From positions 200,491,501-200,555,500 of the forward strand of contig NC_134139.1 in assembly GCF_033958435.1 (NCBI RefSeq): a stretch of 64,000 bases of DNA, written 5' to 3'. Positions 21,758-37,527 of the stretch are shown here, in pieces. The position numbers were made by a program, and so were the translations under genes. The notes beneath the pieces were generated by a model. It was not told the DNA's origin, did no database searches, and saw only the letters and a list, made by a program, of their open reading frames with translations. Within the stretch, counting starts at the first letter, position 1. Each line of letters starts with the position of its first letter. This DNA comes from Carettochelys insculpta. Its lineage: Eukaryota; Chordata; Testudines; Carettochelyidae.

Positions 21758-23284
21758 GTGTAAATGAGAAGCAAGAGCTAGTGTCTACTGCCTTCCTCCA
21801 ATGACAGGTGCTGGAAGAGAGCCAACTTATGAAAAAGATCCGTGGAATTTAATGGGGGAGGAAAAGAGCGCAGTGCTATAAAACTTAATTTAGACCCCAT
21901 CCATTTTAGTAAAGGGTAACATATTTCCTGGATAATTTTTAAAATGACCTGACAACATCTAATAAAAAGAATGATCTCTCCTACCAAATTTTACAAGTTG
22001 TATGAAAAACAAAAAGCTACAGCAAGGCAAACAGCCTTTGTTAACCCTTTTAGAAAAGCCTGCTTGGGGTGAACAAACAGACAGCAGTAAAAAGGTCACA
22101 GTTAAGCCAGAATAAAAAAAGATGACAGTTGAATGAACAATATTGATAGTTACTTATGAGATTTCCCATAATGCTCTTATTTCCTTTTTTCCCCACCTCT
22201 CACTCTTTCGTAAACAGAGATCAATGTAATACTTTTAAAGGATGTTACTATTATTTTATTTGTAACAATTCTATTTTACCCTTTACTGTCATCTAGGATT
22301 CTCTAGTTATGTTTAAGGACACTGTTTTCTCTTTTTGTCCTACATGCATTTTTCCCTCCTGTTCTTTTTAATTTTGGCCCTTTCAATCCAGCACTCTCTT
22401 GGTGTCTGACATGTACGAAGGGCCTGAGTCCTATGACAATTTTACTTAAAGACAGGTTCAAGCTGCAAAATAAGGACCCACACTTCTCACAGCTCTTCCT
22501 CCTCCAAAGCTTGGGAGGTGGTTCCTGATCAGACACTTTGGTGCGGTCGGAATGAAAAGTGCTAGATCTGGGGCCGGCCCCACTCAGCAGCCTTAACGCT
22601 CGCATATCTGGCAAGTGGATGATTCTTCCGGAGGGAGAACATTGTCTAGTACTGTGTGAATACAATAGCAGCTTTCCTCCCGCATTCCTCCTTTCAGATA
22701 TATGAGATGTGCCCAGAGAAAGTGTTCATGGCTGGGGCCTCTATCTACCCCATTAATCCACAGTTACCAACATATCCCCCTAGGAGCATAGACAGCTGAG
22801 TGTGATACAGAACAACCTCAGCATAATAGCCCCAGGCTCAAGAAGAGGAGGTGTTAGAGTGGTTGTACTCCTTTTTCCTCTCTGGAAACGAGAGCTGATG
22901 GGTTCTGATCACTGCAGATCTTTTAATCTCTGAGTATGGCCTCAACCCAGAATTGGGATAAGCACTAAAAACAGTTGACATAAATTAATCCAGTGGGATT
23001 CATGCATCAGAAAAAGAAGAGACTGTGGGTGAAACACTGGCTCTGCAAACAACAACCAGATTTTAATTATGTATATAATTGTAGGAGAGCGTGACTATAT
23101 TTCCCAATACCAAACACGGGACGCCTGGTAAAACTGCTCAGACTTCAGCGAGTTCAATGGAAATCAATCAGACCTATGCAGTACAAATGCTCAAAATAAC
23201 ATTCCATTTACTGTGCATCCATTAAAAACACATGCTACATTTTTACAACTAGTAGGTAAAAAATTTAAAAATATATATTTACAA
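21758..23284. other. Unannotated spacer
   Basis: AT-rich and without recognisable genes, repeats or RNA genes. Confidence 0.4.
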
Positions 23285-23339
23285 TTAAGTCGTTACTGCT
23301 CTTGCTGCCTTGTCCTCATCTTGCTGTTCTCCAGTATGT

Positions 23340-24500
23340 GATGCTTCCAGCCCTGATTCAGTCCGATGGGCTCCAGAGGCTTCTCCTCTAGAGGGCGCCC
23401 GCTGGGAATGCAGACATAAGTCCTGCCACTCCCAGCTGCTGCCCCACAGCTGGGCTCCTGCCCCACAGCGGTGTCCCCAAGCATAAGGGCTGCAGCTTCC
23501 CAGTGGGGGCAGGGGAATCCAGGGATGGGGTCCGCAGCCTGCTGGCTGGCAGGCACAGGACCCACTGGGAATGAAGGCTGCAGCCTGCAGGCCTGTGGGG
23601 GTCCTCCACAGCTGCAGGGGCAACTCCTCAGTGAAAGGTGGCTGCCCAGCCATGGAGCACCAGGAATGCAGTCTGTTAGAGAAGTGAGCTGGCTGCCCTG
23701 CACCGGGGGCTCCCTGGTTGCCCCAACCAATGGGGCACTAGGAATGGGACTGCTTTCCCACAGAGAAGGAGCAGAGGGGCCTGTGGGGCGGGGGAGGGGG
23801 GGTCCTCAGCTGCCCCACTCCTCGGGTGCCCTGGCTGCTCCATGCTGCAGGCTGCCATGAACTAGCTGTCATCCCGCAGGGGAGCTCCCTGGCACCAAGG
23901 GTGGGTGCCTTGCAGGGGTTGCTGCTGTGCAGGGGGGCGCTCTCCAGCTGCACCTGTAGGGGGATGGCTGTGGTTCCTCATCTGCCCCACACCTCGGGGA
24001 GCCAGCAACGGGACTCTTGCCCTGCCGGTGGGGAGGCCCTCCGCAGCTGTGGAAGGTGGCTGCTCCATGTGTGTGGTTCCCAGTTGCCCCACGCCTTATG
24101 GCACTGGGAACAGGGCTGCCACCCCATGTAGGAGCTCCCTGGCTTCTCTACACCTCTGAGTGCTAGCAAAGGGGCTGCCACCCTGCTGGAGGAATGGGGC
24201 ACCCTGGCTGTGGAGGGCGGCTGTACTGTGAGCAAGGCTCCTGGCTACCCCATGCCTCAGGCTCTGGGAACAGAGCTCCCCAGCTGTCCTCTGCTGTGGC
24301 GCCCTGGGAATGGAGCTGATTTCCTGTGGGTGTGTCTCCCTGGCTGCCCCATTCCTCAGGGCATCAGTGACAGGGTTACAGCCCTGCAGGGGGATGCTCC
24401 CCAGCTGCACTGCCCAACAGAGAATGGGGGCAGGGGGGCACTCCCTAGCTGCGGGAGCAGCTGGCTCCCTCTCCTACTGACTGGCAGGTATGCCCACAGC
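23340..24500. repeat. GC-rich degenerate tandem repeat block
   Basis: Variants of GCTCCCTGGCTGCCCCATGC, CACTGGGAATGGGGCTGCC and CCCTGCAGGGGGAGCTCC recur many times at irregular spacing (roughly 60-130 bp). Because stop codons are rare in this composition, both strands hold overlapping open frames of up to 145 codons with no protein-like character. The surroundings are AT-rich, so the block stands out sharply. It may be an internal minisatellite of a larger repeat whose tail (ACGGGACTGTCCCAGGGAAA) follows at about 24570-24700. Confidence 0.6.
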
Positions 24501-25056
24501 AGTAGGTCATGCATGTGCTGTCTGGCCTGCTCATGGTTGATTTTACCTGTAGCTGTGATGACCTGGGGGAAGGGCAGCCCAGAGGAGGCGCAAATACAGG
24601 ACAATTAGCCCTTTTGTTAAAAAAAAGTAGGGATGCCTGCCTGACAACTAAAATACGGGACTGTCCCAGGGAAAAAGGGACAAATGGTCACTTTACTGTA
24701 GCACCAAGGCGCTCCAGACATGGAGCAGCGCCACGCTGTGCTCAGTGCTGTACAAACACAGGACAAAATGACCCCTGCCACTCATTTCAGGGGGGCCAGG
24801 TTTCCATCCCATTTCTTTAAGCAAAGGTTGCACAGAACGTACACCTTGTTAAGCGTGCCAATTATAACTGTAATTATGCCAGCTTGAGCTGAAAAGGTGA
24901 CCATTTGGTAGGTTAGCAAGTGCATGGATAATGGCTGTGCTGCTTTGGCAGAGTTTTTTGTGATGATCTATATCCATTATATAAATGGAATATTGGCCTT
25001 GATCCTGTAAACAAACAAGTATGCATGTGAGCCTTAGAAAAGAGTTCACGTGTTTC
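24501..25056. other. Spacer with repeat tails
   Basis: 24570-24700 contains AATACAGGACAATTAGCCC and ACGGGACTGTCCCAGGGAAA, phrases of a common reptilian repeat. 24700-24790 has the CORE-SINE-like GTGCTGTACAAACACAGGAC. No gene is visible. Confidence 0.4.
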
Positions 25057-25059
25057 TAA

Positions 25060-26070
25060 GGCTATATTACCCTACAAGCTAGAGGTGTGATCCCCCTGGT
25101 CACATACAGAGACACTTGTGCTAACCAGATGCCAGCTAGCACAAGTATAAATAGCCATGTAGCTGTGCTAGTGCAGGTAGCAGCAGCACAGGTGAGCCGT
25201 ACTGAGTACGTGCTCACCCCTTTCAGGTAAGTATGTACTCGGCCCGGTTCAACTGTGTCTCCACTGCCACACCTATGCTGCTATTTACAATCACGCTAGC
25301 TCAAAGAGGCTACGTCTACACGTGCACCCAACTTCGAAATAGCTTATTTCGATGTTGCGACATCGAAATAGGCTATTTCGATGAATAACGTCTACACGTC
25401 CTCCAGGGCTGGCAACGTCGATGTTCAACTTCGACGTTGCTCAGCCCAACATCGAAATAGGCACAGCGAGGGAACGTCTACACGCCAAAGTAGCACACAT
25501 CGAAATAAGGGAGCCAGGCACAGCTGCAGACAGGGTGACGGGGCGGACTCAACAGCAAGTCGCTCCCTTAAAGGGCCCCTCCCAGACACACTTTCATTAA
25601 ACAGTGCAAGATACACAGAGCCAACAACTAGTTGCAGACCCTGTATATGCAGCACGGACCCCCAGCTGCAGCAGCAGCAGCCAGAAGCCCTGGGCTAAGG
25701 GCTGCTGCCCACGGTGACCACAGAGCCCCGCAAGGGCTGGAGAGAGAGTATCTCTCAACCCCCCAGCTGATGGCCGCCATGGAGGACCCCGCTATTTCGA
25801 TGTTGCGGGACGCGGATCGTCTACACGTCCCTACTTCGATGTTGAACGTCGAAGTAGGGCGCTATTCCCATCCCCTCATGGGGTTAGCGACTTCGACGTC
25901 TCGCCGCCTAACGTCGATTTCAACTTTGAAATAGCGCCCAACACGTGTAGACGTGACGGGCGCTATTTCGAAGTTACTGCCGCTACTTCGAAGTAGCGTG
26001 CACGTGTAGACGCAGCTAGAGTGTGCAAGAGTAGGGAAATCCCACCCAACTTGTAGTGTACACATCCCCT
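25060..26070 (+). mobile_element. Outer MITE with TAA duplication, interrupted
   Basis: The left end GGCTATATTACCCTACAAGC and the reverse-complemented right end AGGGGATGTGTACACTACAA match in part. TAA flanks both sides (25057-25059 and 26071-26073). The body includes repeated GCTAGC/GTGCTA words. It is split by the GC-rich element at 25319-26016, so only about 310 bp belongs to it. Strand is arbitrary. Confidence 0.6.
25319..26016 (+). mobile_element. GC-rich MITE with GTCTACAC ends, copy 2
   Basis: It opens GCTACGTCTACACGTGCACC and closes GTGCACGTGTAGACGCAGC. The whole sequence matches 6254-6962 in opposite orientation. The 105-codon frame found in both copies differs at 15 of 105 translated positions, which shows close but not identical copies. 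The internal GTCTACAC cores are also conserved. No transposase or known protein is encoded. Confidence 0.75.
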
Positions 26071-26073
26071 TAA

Positions 26074-27686
26074 AGATGCTCTGCTTTCTTCACAAGTCAC
26101 TTGCACGGATTGCTGAGTGAAATTCTCTAGCCTGTGTCATGCCATAAGTCAGGGAGGACTGTTCCTTCTGGCCTTAATAGGCATGAGTCTGTAACCCACT
26201 GACCTCAGTAGAACCATTCAGTGTTATGAATTTGCTTATGTGTGTTTGCAATAGCAGAACTTTGGTAAATTCAAACACGAACTACCCCTGTGATTAACAA
26301 CTAACTCCCCAGTAATGTAGCAATAAATGAATAACAGGACAACATGAAGTAAATCAACCTTCACTAGAAATATTTTAGACTGGTCTGGTAACTTTTTTTA
26401 CATAACGCACTAAGAAAGAGGACGAATACCTCAGAGGTTTAAGATTTCCAACCATGCTTCTAGGGCAACACGCCAGCTAACAGCTTCTGTTAGGCTTTCC
26501 CACAGTGGGTAGATTTTATGGAGGAATGCGCCAGACTCGCTCCCTGTTCTAAACTTTGTGTAGGTTGTTGTGCATTGTTACCTTCCACTCCAGAGACAGT
26601 CACACCCACCACGTACAGCCAAATTCTCCTCCCACATCTGCAGTTTATTTCCTTTAATTCTGGCCTCCTGCTCTCCTGATGGTTTACACACACAGTGCGT
26701 TATGCAACCTCCTCTGTACCTGATCTATGAGGAGAGTCTGCTACTGCTCCAAGTGATGGGATTTAGTCCTTTAGTACAACCTGCAGTGTGCATGCTTCTG
26801 ACTGGAGTTCCCCAGTTCAATTCCCAGTGATGACTAATGCCTGGTTGTCAATATACCCATGGTCATTGCTGAAGAGAAAGCCCAAAGAGAACGAAGTTGT
26901 CATCTGCTGCGATGTTCTCAGAGGAGATTATTGCCTTTTGCTTTTAAAGCACTTTGCAGAGCCTATTGAAATATCACCACCATTCGCTTCTCGTCCTCCT
27001 CTCCCACCAAGCCCTAGCCTGTGAAATTTGCTCAGGGTCTCCATGGACAGAGAGCATAGCACCTGAACAGAGAACATAGCAGCTGCAATTATTTTTGCAT
27101 GAGGAGACCTAGAATTGCACCTCAGCCAACATAGATAGCAACAGTACTAATAATTACCTTAGCAATTTTCATTTTCACAGTGATTCATGCATATTAACTA
27201 ATGGAACCACACAAGCAAGTGCTCTGATAAACTTTCACAAAGCAAGTTAAGCAATATGTCCAACATTGCTGAGAGAATCAGTAATTAGAACTCTTCTAGG
27301 ATTAAAACTCAGAATCCCCTGTCTTATAGCCAGACCACTATAGCACATATCCTGATGCAAGCAGATTTTCTGTGTGTTTCCTGGTCATTGTACCTGCTAG
27401 GATCAGAAAGCTGCAGCCCTGAGTCAGAATGCCACTTGCAACAGCTGTTGTTTTAGAGCCACTCTTTTCTATGATCAGATATGGAAATTCATCCTCATGC
27501 CCTCCTTTGGAATTGCTGTTCCCAAATACACTGCATCCAATCCTCTCCCCCTGCCCCCAACAGCTCAATAGCCATTGCAGGTTGGAGACTATAAGGAGAA
27601 AACACTGCCACTGATGAACCCACCTCAGTAAGCAGGAGAACAGCTGTGGAAAATATACAACCTGCATGCATCACCATAGTTCACAA
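26074..27686. other. Unannotated spacer
   Basis: No gene was found. A tRNA-like stretch near 26740-26830 (GTTCCCCAGTTCAATTCCC) and a MIR-head-like piece near 27295-27360 are weak old SINE candidates. Confidence 0.35.
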
Positions 27687-28055
27687 TGGGGAGCTGCCAG
27701 TGTAACTATCACATAACAAAACAAAAAGCAGTCAAGTAGCACTTTAAAGACTAGCAAAATAGTTTATTAGGTGAGCTTTCGTGGGACAGACCCACTTCTT
27801 CAGACCATAGCCAGACCATTCTGGTCTGGCTATGGTCTGAAGAAGTGGGTCTGTCCCACGAAAGCTCACCTAATAAACTATTTTGCTAGTCTTTAAAGTG
27901 CTACTTGACTGCTTTTTGTTTTGATAGTGTATAGACTAGCACAGCTTACTCTCTGTTACTATCACATAACAAGTTTATGAAGTTCCTTAAGGAAAATGGG
28001 GAGCTCCCAGTGTAACTATCACATGATCAGGTTATGAATTTCCTTAAGGAAAGTG
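27687..28055 (+). repeat. Two-copy tandem duplication split by a retroposon
   Basis: With the retroposon removed, a unit of about 57 bp is present twice: TGGGGAGCTGCCAGTGTAAC ... TTCCTTAAGGAAAA, then TGGGGAGCTCCCAGTGTAAC ... TTCCTTAAGGAAAG. The retroposon at 27720 interrupts the first unit, so the insertion was probably made in an already duplicated site. Confidence 0.65.
27720..27957 (-). mobile_element. Foldback short retroposon, A-type, 15-bp TSD
   Basis: Two arms of about 100 bp are inverted copies and turn at CCAGACCA-TTC-TGGTCTGG, a loop of three bases (27819-27821). The right arm continues into a single-copy head (GATAGTGTATAGACTAGCAC...CTCTCTGTT). The 15-bp sequence ACTATCACATAACAA flanks it on both sides (27705-27719 and 27958-27972). 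The perfect duplication indicates a recent target-primed insertion. No A/B-box promoter is evident. Confidence 0.85.
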
Positions 28056-30068
28056 GTAGAAACCCCATGAACAAAGCACTTTAAGGAACACTTCTCTATC
28101 ATCAGCAGGTATCTAACAGACAGTGCACTGAACTGGGAGTCAGGAGATCAGGATCCTATTCCTGGCTATGTCACTGATTTACAGTTGATCTTGAGCAAGC
28201 CACATTGCTTCCTTTTCCCCTCCTACCCTTTGGCTGTGTTATCTATTTAGTTTGCAAGCTCTTCAGATAGTATCTTATTCTGTGTGTGTACAACTGTAGC
28301 AAGTTGGGATCCTTCTCTCAGGGTTCCAGACATTACAAGGATAAATTATAATAACCCTAAAGAGAAGATGAGTCAATTTAATATGACATTTTCCATCGAC
28401 AGCTTCTACGGTTCCTATTTTTTATTTATTCATTGTTTTCTCTCATTAAACAGCCAGATTTTCATATCTTTGGGCGTAGAGGAGTGCATGCAAAAAGTTC
28501 CTAAATACTGCAGTTAATCCTTGTGCATGCAAATTAGGGCATGCCAGCGACCAGAATCAGGCCTTTGCATGCATAAACCATGTAAATTGATCTTGCAAAC
28601 AAGGCATGTAATTGATATTCTAAAGTGGATGAAAATATGTCTCCTACCAACCAGAATCTACCAACTGCAAAGGTGGAACTGAATGCCTTTGTTTTCCCCT
28701 TTTCAAAAAGGGAAATACTCAATCCACTGTTGCAACACATCTGAGAAGCAATATTATCTGTTTAAGAGTGGAGGAGGGGCAGTTGACCGACTGCCAGGAG
28801 ACTGCCAGACCGAGTTCTCTTTTGAGACAACATGCTTCTTTATATCCCCATATGAATGATACTGCTATGGAATGTAAGGAAGTGTGTGGTTTCAGAGAGA
28901 TGAAATTATATACACAACACACTTCTTTTCTGTTTGCGTCTGTTGCAAGGACATAGACACTTGTATGTAACTGATTTCCTTGCGTCGCTAAAAGAATCAG
29001 TGTGAATAGAATGCTTAGCAAGGTTTCAACAGCCATGATTCAACCCCTGACCTTATCTACATATCTCACTTTGCTCCATGTAGGGTTCCCTGTGTGTAAA
29101 ACAAATGATTCTTGCCTAGCTTTGCAAAAGATTTTTGGAAGGATTTCCATTTAGCCTTCAGTTAGCGACCTAAATCTCATTGACTTTCCCTGAGATCTAG
29201 GAAATTAGTTGCTAAGTGTGCCTGTAAAAATCTCAGTCTTTGAGATCCAGAGATTAAAAGTGCTAAACCACAGCAGAAAACAGATCAAACATTTTCACAT
29301 ATTCCTTGCTGGTCGGGAATGTCTTGGGTTTAGTGACATGGTAGATGAAGTTGCACGGGTCAAGCAGCCTGCAGCCTGGAAAGATTCAGAAACTGAACAG
29401 GTAAGGGTCTGACATGGCTTCAACTAAGTTAAAGACAGAGCGCCCACAGGTGCTCTCTGTGGCTCATGGCAATCAGTCATTAATGGGTTATGACTACACA
29501 CATCAGATGCAGGAGCATAGTAACTGGCAAACTGGATCAGCTTTCAAAATCAGCTACATCCAGAAAGTTTCTTCCTAGCCCTTATTAGTTATCCTGAAGC
29601 AGGAGGATTTACAAGACTTCCCCTCCCTCTCCCTGTCCCATTCCCCAGATAATCTTTTTTTATCCTTAAGATAATTTTGGATAGTCTTATTACCTTGTCA
29701 GATGTACAGCCCTATTTTAAATCCTACAAAGCTCTTGACTTCCAAGATAGCATGTGGATCTTATTGTCACAAGATCAGTGTAAACTGCGAGGTGGTGAGC
29801 CAATGGCCACTCATCCACTCAAAATGACACAAATAATCCAATAAGTCAATATTTGCAGAATGAGTTGGTTCTACTGAAGCATAGGTATTAGTAATAGTGT
29901 TGAGTTAATCAAACCTTTATTCAGTTTTAATTCATTTCTTGCTGTGGCAAAAATCCTGTTGAGTCTATAGCATTGCACTGGACTAAGGGAGAAATTTTCA
30001 AGAGCAACTAAGTGATTTAGGAGCCTATAGTTTAACTGGAAAAAAAACTCAGGAATATAAGTGATTAA
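28056..30068. other. Spacer with one MIR-like fragment
   Basis: 28130-28215 (AGTCAGGAGATCAGGATCCT...TTGAGCAAGCCACATTGCTT) has the order of MIR. The remainder shows no gene or repeat I can name. Confidence 0.4.
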
Positions 30069-30150
30069 GGGTTGGTCTACACCCCAAAGCTATTTTGAAA
30101 CAACTATCCTACTAATGCAATTGCTATTTCAAAATAATTTTCACATAGGC

Positions 30151-30553
30151 TGTTTCTACACAGGCCACTTCCTTCGGAAGTGGCATGCTAACACATGGAG
30201 CAAAAGATGTTAATGAGGCATGGATGCAAATTCCCCGTGATTAGCATAACATCACATGATTTGGAGTCTGTGGCCCCCGGGGGGCTTCTGGAAGGAAATC
30301 CTTCTTCCGGAGGCCCCTTCTTCCCAAAAATTTTTGGGAGGAAGGGGTCTCCGGAAGAAGGACTTCCTTCCAGAGCCCCAGGGGCCGCGCATCTACACAA
30401 CATTTTGGAGTCTGGAAGAACGGTCTTCCAGACTCCAAATCACGTGATGTCATGCTAATGAGATGTGGGGAATTTGCATCTGCGCCTCATTAGCATCTTT
30501 TGCTCCATGTATTAGCATGCCACTTCCGAAGGAAGTGGCCTGTGTAGAAACCG
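30151..30553 (+). mobile_element. Long hairpin MITE
   Basis: The whole element is close to a perfect palindrome. The left side reads TTTCTACACAGGCCACTTCC and TTCGGAAGTGGCATGCTAA; the right side mirrors it through TTAGCATGCCACTTCCGAAG and GAAGTGGCCTGTGTAGAAAC. Inner palindromes include CCAAAAATTTTTGG. Inverted halves about 190 bp long could extrude as a cruciform. Confidence 0.7.
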
Positions 30554-30714
30554 CCATTGTGATTGGCTTATTTCAAAATTGGTAAAGCTCATTCTGTGAG
30601 GAATAGCACCATTTTGAAACAGCTATTTTGAAATAGACTCTATTCCCTGTCTTAATAGCACCTATTTTTAAATAGGCGCATCCAATGACTTTATTTCAAA
30701 ATAGGCTCCATGGG

Positions 30715-30960
30715 TGCGTCTACTCTACCCATCCCTTTTGGAAGGGGCATGTAAATGCAGCTGATCAAAAATGCAAATGAGGCATGGATTTAAATATCTC
30801 ATGCCTCATTTGCATACACCTTCAGGATCTCACTTTTAAAAAGGGCTGCTTTCGAAACACAAACAGCCATGTAGGCAGGGTTCCTTCGAAAGGAAGCCCC
30901 ACTTTCAAAAGCACCCTTCTTCCCTTATGTGTATACAGGCTGTGTTTCAAAATAGTGAAA
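30715..30960 (+). mobile_element. MITE inserted in the 30069 element
   Basis: It starts ATGGGTGCGTCTACTCTACC and contains inverted ATGCAAATGAGGCATGG/CATGCCTCATTTGCAT words like those of the 30151 and 43872 elements. A TGTGTATACAGGCTGTG-like right end lies near 30940-30955. The exact right boundary is uncertain. Confidence 0.5.
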
Positions 30961-31061
30961 GTGCTATTTTGAAATGCATTTTTGTGTGTAGCAGTGCTAT
31001 TTTGAAATTAGCTCTTCTGAAATATCTTATTTCAAAATAAGGCTGCTGTGTAGACATACCC

Positions 31062-35669
<4,608 letters not shown>

Positions 35670-36057
35670 GGATATGTCCACACAGTAAAGTTGTTCTGCA
35701 ATGGAATATTCTGGAGTTATTGTTCCAAAACAAGCTATTCCAGAATAACAGGTCCACACTACAGGCTTGCCCTGGAATAAGCAAACCTTATTCCAAAGTA
35801 GCGTGTCAACACGCAATAAGGGCTATTTCAAAATAGAGCCATTGGACGTACTATGGCTTATCTCAAAATAGACTCTAGTCTCTATCTACACAGCCCCTAT
35901 TTTGAAATAGGTGCTATTCCTCATACGATGAGGTTTACCAATTTTGAAATAAGCCATCTGCTATTTCGAAACAGCAGTTGCCTTGTTTAGACACTCGCAA
36001 AGTTATTTTGAAATAGGGACTGTTATTCTGCGATAACTTTGCTGTGTAGACGTACCC
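35670..36057 (+). mobile_element. GTCTACAC-type MITE, simple copy
   Basis: It opens GGATATGTCCACACAGTAAAG and closes TTGCTGTGTAGACGTACCC, which are terminal inverted repeats. The TATTTTGAAATAG-rich body is uninterrupted and serves as the local reference for the nested copies at 17431 and 30069. Confidence 0.7.
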
Positions 36058-36177
36058 ACCCTGTGCCAGCAGAAGACCTAGGCTTCACACAAATGCTTCT
36101 CGGTAGTGTAGCAGGTCATGAGGTGCTGCTTTTCTGCACAGGAAAGAACCGTGCCTGCAGTGTTCTAAGGAGTTTAC

Positions 36178-36405
36178 TGATTCATAGATTCTAACACTAG
36201 AAGGGATCACTGATCATCTTAGTCTGCCCTCCAGTAGATCACAGGCCAAGGGACTTCCCCAATATCCCCAGTATCATTTGTACAGCAGAGCTTTTAGAAA
36301 AACATCTGATCTTGATTTAAAAATTGCCATTGATAGAGATTCTGCCACAAGCCTTGGTGAATTGTTCCTATGAGCCACTAGATCACATTATCTTGACCTT
36401 TTTTA
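36178..36405 (-). mobile_element. CR1 LINE 3' fragment
   Basis: GATTCATAGATTCTAACACT, AGAAGGGATCACTGATCATC and CTTGATTTAAAAATTGCCA follow the antisense CR1 3' region. It is truncated and non-coding. Confidence 0.75.
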
Positions 36406-36413
36406 GTCTAAAC

Positions 36414-36741
36414 CAATGGTTTTCAAAGGGTGGTCCACGGGCCCTAAGTGGTCCACAACCAATTTGCAGGTGGGCCATGGGCTCAGGACTTGCTCCCTTC
36501 CCTCGACACCTCCACAGCAGAGAGCCCATCCTGGCCCTCCAGCCTTGTATGCCTTCCCCCTCATGGTACAGCTGCACATCTATGTTTTTATACTCCAGTT
36601 GACTCATATGAATAATTTAGTATTTAAGGTGTTTACGGATAAGCGTATACATTTTGCCATCATGGGTGATTCCCTGGATGACCAGCCAAAGGTTTGCATT
36701 GAACAAGGTGAGCCATGGGCCAAAATATTTGAGAACCACTT
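36414..36741 (+). mobile_element. hAT-type element with 8-bp TSD
   Basis: The ends CAATGGTTTTCAAAGGGTGG and (reverse complement) AAGTGGTTCTCAAATATTTT are inverted repeats. The 8-bp GTCTAAAC is found directly outside both ends (36406-36413 and 36742-36749). This is the clearest hAT signature in the window. No transposase is encoded. Strand is arbitrary. Confidence 0.8.
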
Positions 36742-36955
36742 GTCTAAACTCTGAGGCAGGGACTGAGTACAGCATTAGCAGTTAAACTCTAAGTAGACTT
36801 CTACTTCAAACTGTGTCCCCAGCCTCATCAGGTGTGGATGTAACCCCAGCACAACAGGAGAATTTAAATCCAAAACCTCTAACTCTCCATCACAGACCTC
36901 TTGAAGTAACAGACTAAAGATATTTGCTGGGTTCCTATACCTGAGCCTAACAGGG

Positions 36956-37523
36956 TGTGGCAGGGCCAGGGCGGAGGGAGCCCAAACAAGCAGAAGGGCC
37001 TGCAGAGCAACAGTTGAGCAATCACAGGCAGCTGAGCAGCAGATGGCTCAGGCTAACTGGAACCAGCCAACTCCAAGGCGAGCCTAATAAGAGGCTTTTA
37101 AAAGACCTTCACAATGGGAAGTGCAGGGCAGAGAGCGTGAGAGGCCAGGAGACTAGAAGTCATGAGAGAAAGAAGGTTGGAAAGGAGAAAGGAACAGGAA
37201 CACCAGGCACTGCAGAGGGCGAGTGAGGAGCTGCAGCAGATTGAGAGGGGGGCTCTTTACAGCTGCAGCCTGGAGAGGATACCAGGGGGAATTGTCTGGG
37301 GAAGTGGCCCAGGGAGAAGGGCTGCTGCACCAAGGGCTAAGGGAGCCAGCCCTTCCCACTAGCAGTCGCATAGGGTCCCTGGGCCAGAACCCAGCATGAG
37401 TGGGTGAGGAGGCGGGTTCCCCCCAGATCAACCCTCGCCCCAGCGAGGGCAACTGGGCCCTTAAGTGGGTCCAGTGGACTGAGCAGAAGCCAGAGGCCCA
37501 GGAATATGACAGACTTTGTCACA
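36956..37523 (+). mobile_element. Probable solo LTR
   Basis: The element starts TGTGGCAGGG and ends CTTTGTCACA, so it has the TG...CA ends and short inverted termini of a long terminal repeat. AGGG flanks both sides (36952-36955 and 37524-37527), a 4-bp duplication. A TATA-like CTTTTAAAAG lies near 37096. No internal retroviral genes accompany it, so it is a recombined solo LTR. The family cannot be named. Confidence 0.6.
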
Positions 37524-37527
37524 AGGG

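Larger units (their letters stand above)
30069..31061 (+). mobile_element. Outer GTCTACAC MITE carrying two further MITEs
   Basis: It opens GGGTTGGTCTACACCCCAAAG and closes CTGCTGTGTAGACATACCC. The TTTCAAAATA-rich body is interrupted twice: by a strong hairpin element at about 30151-30553 and by a third MITE at about 30715-30960. The pieces of the host body line up with the simpler copy at 35670-36057. The target duplication is unclear. Strand is arbitrary. Confidence 0.65.

Noticed and set aside
23293..24608. Open frames of 100-145 codons on both strands
   Set aside because: They come from GC-rich degenerate repeats with few stops. Mutually overlapping frames on both strands cannot all be coding.
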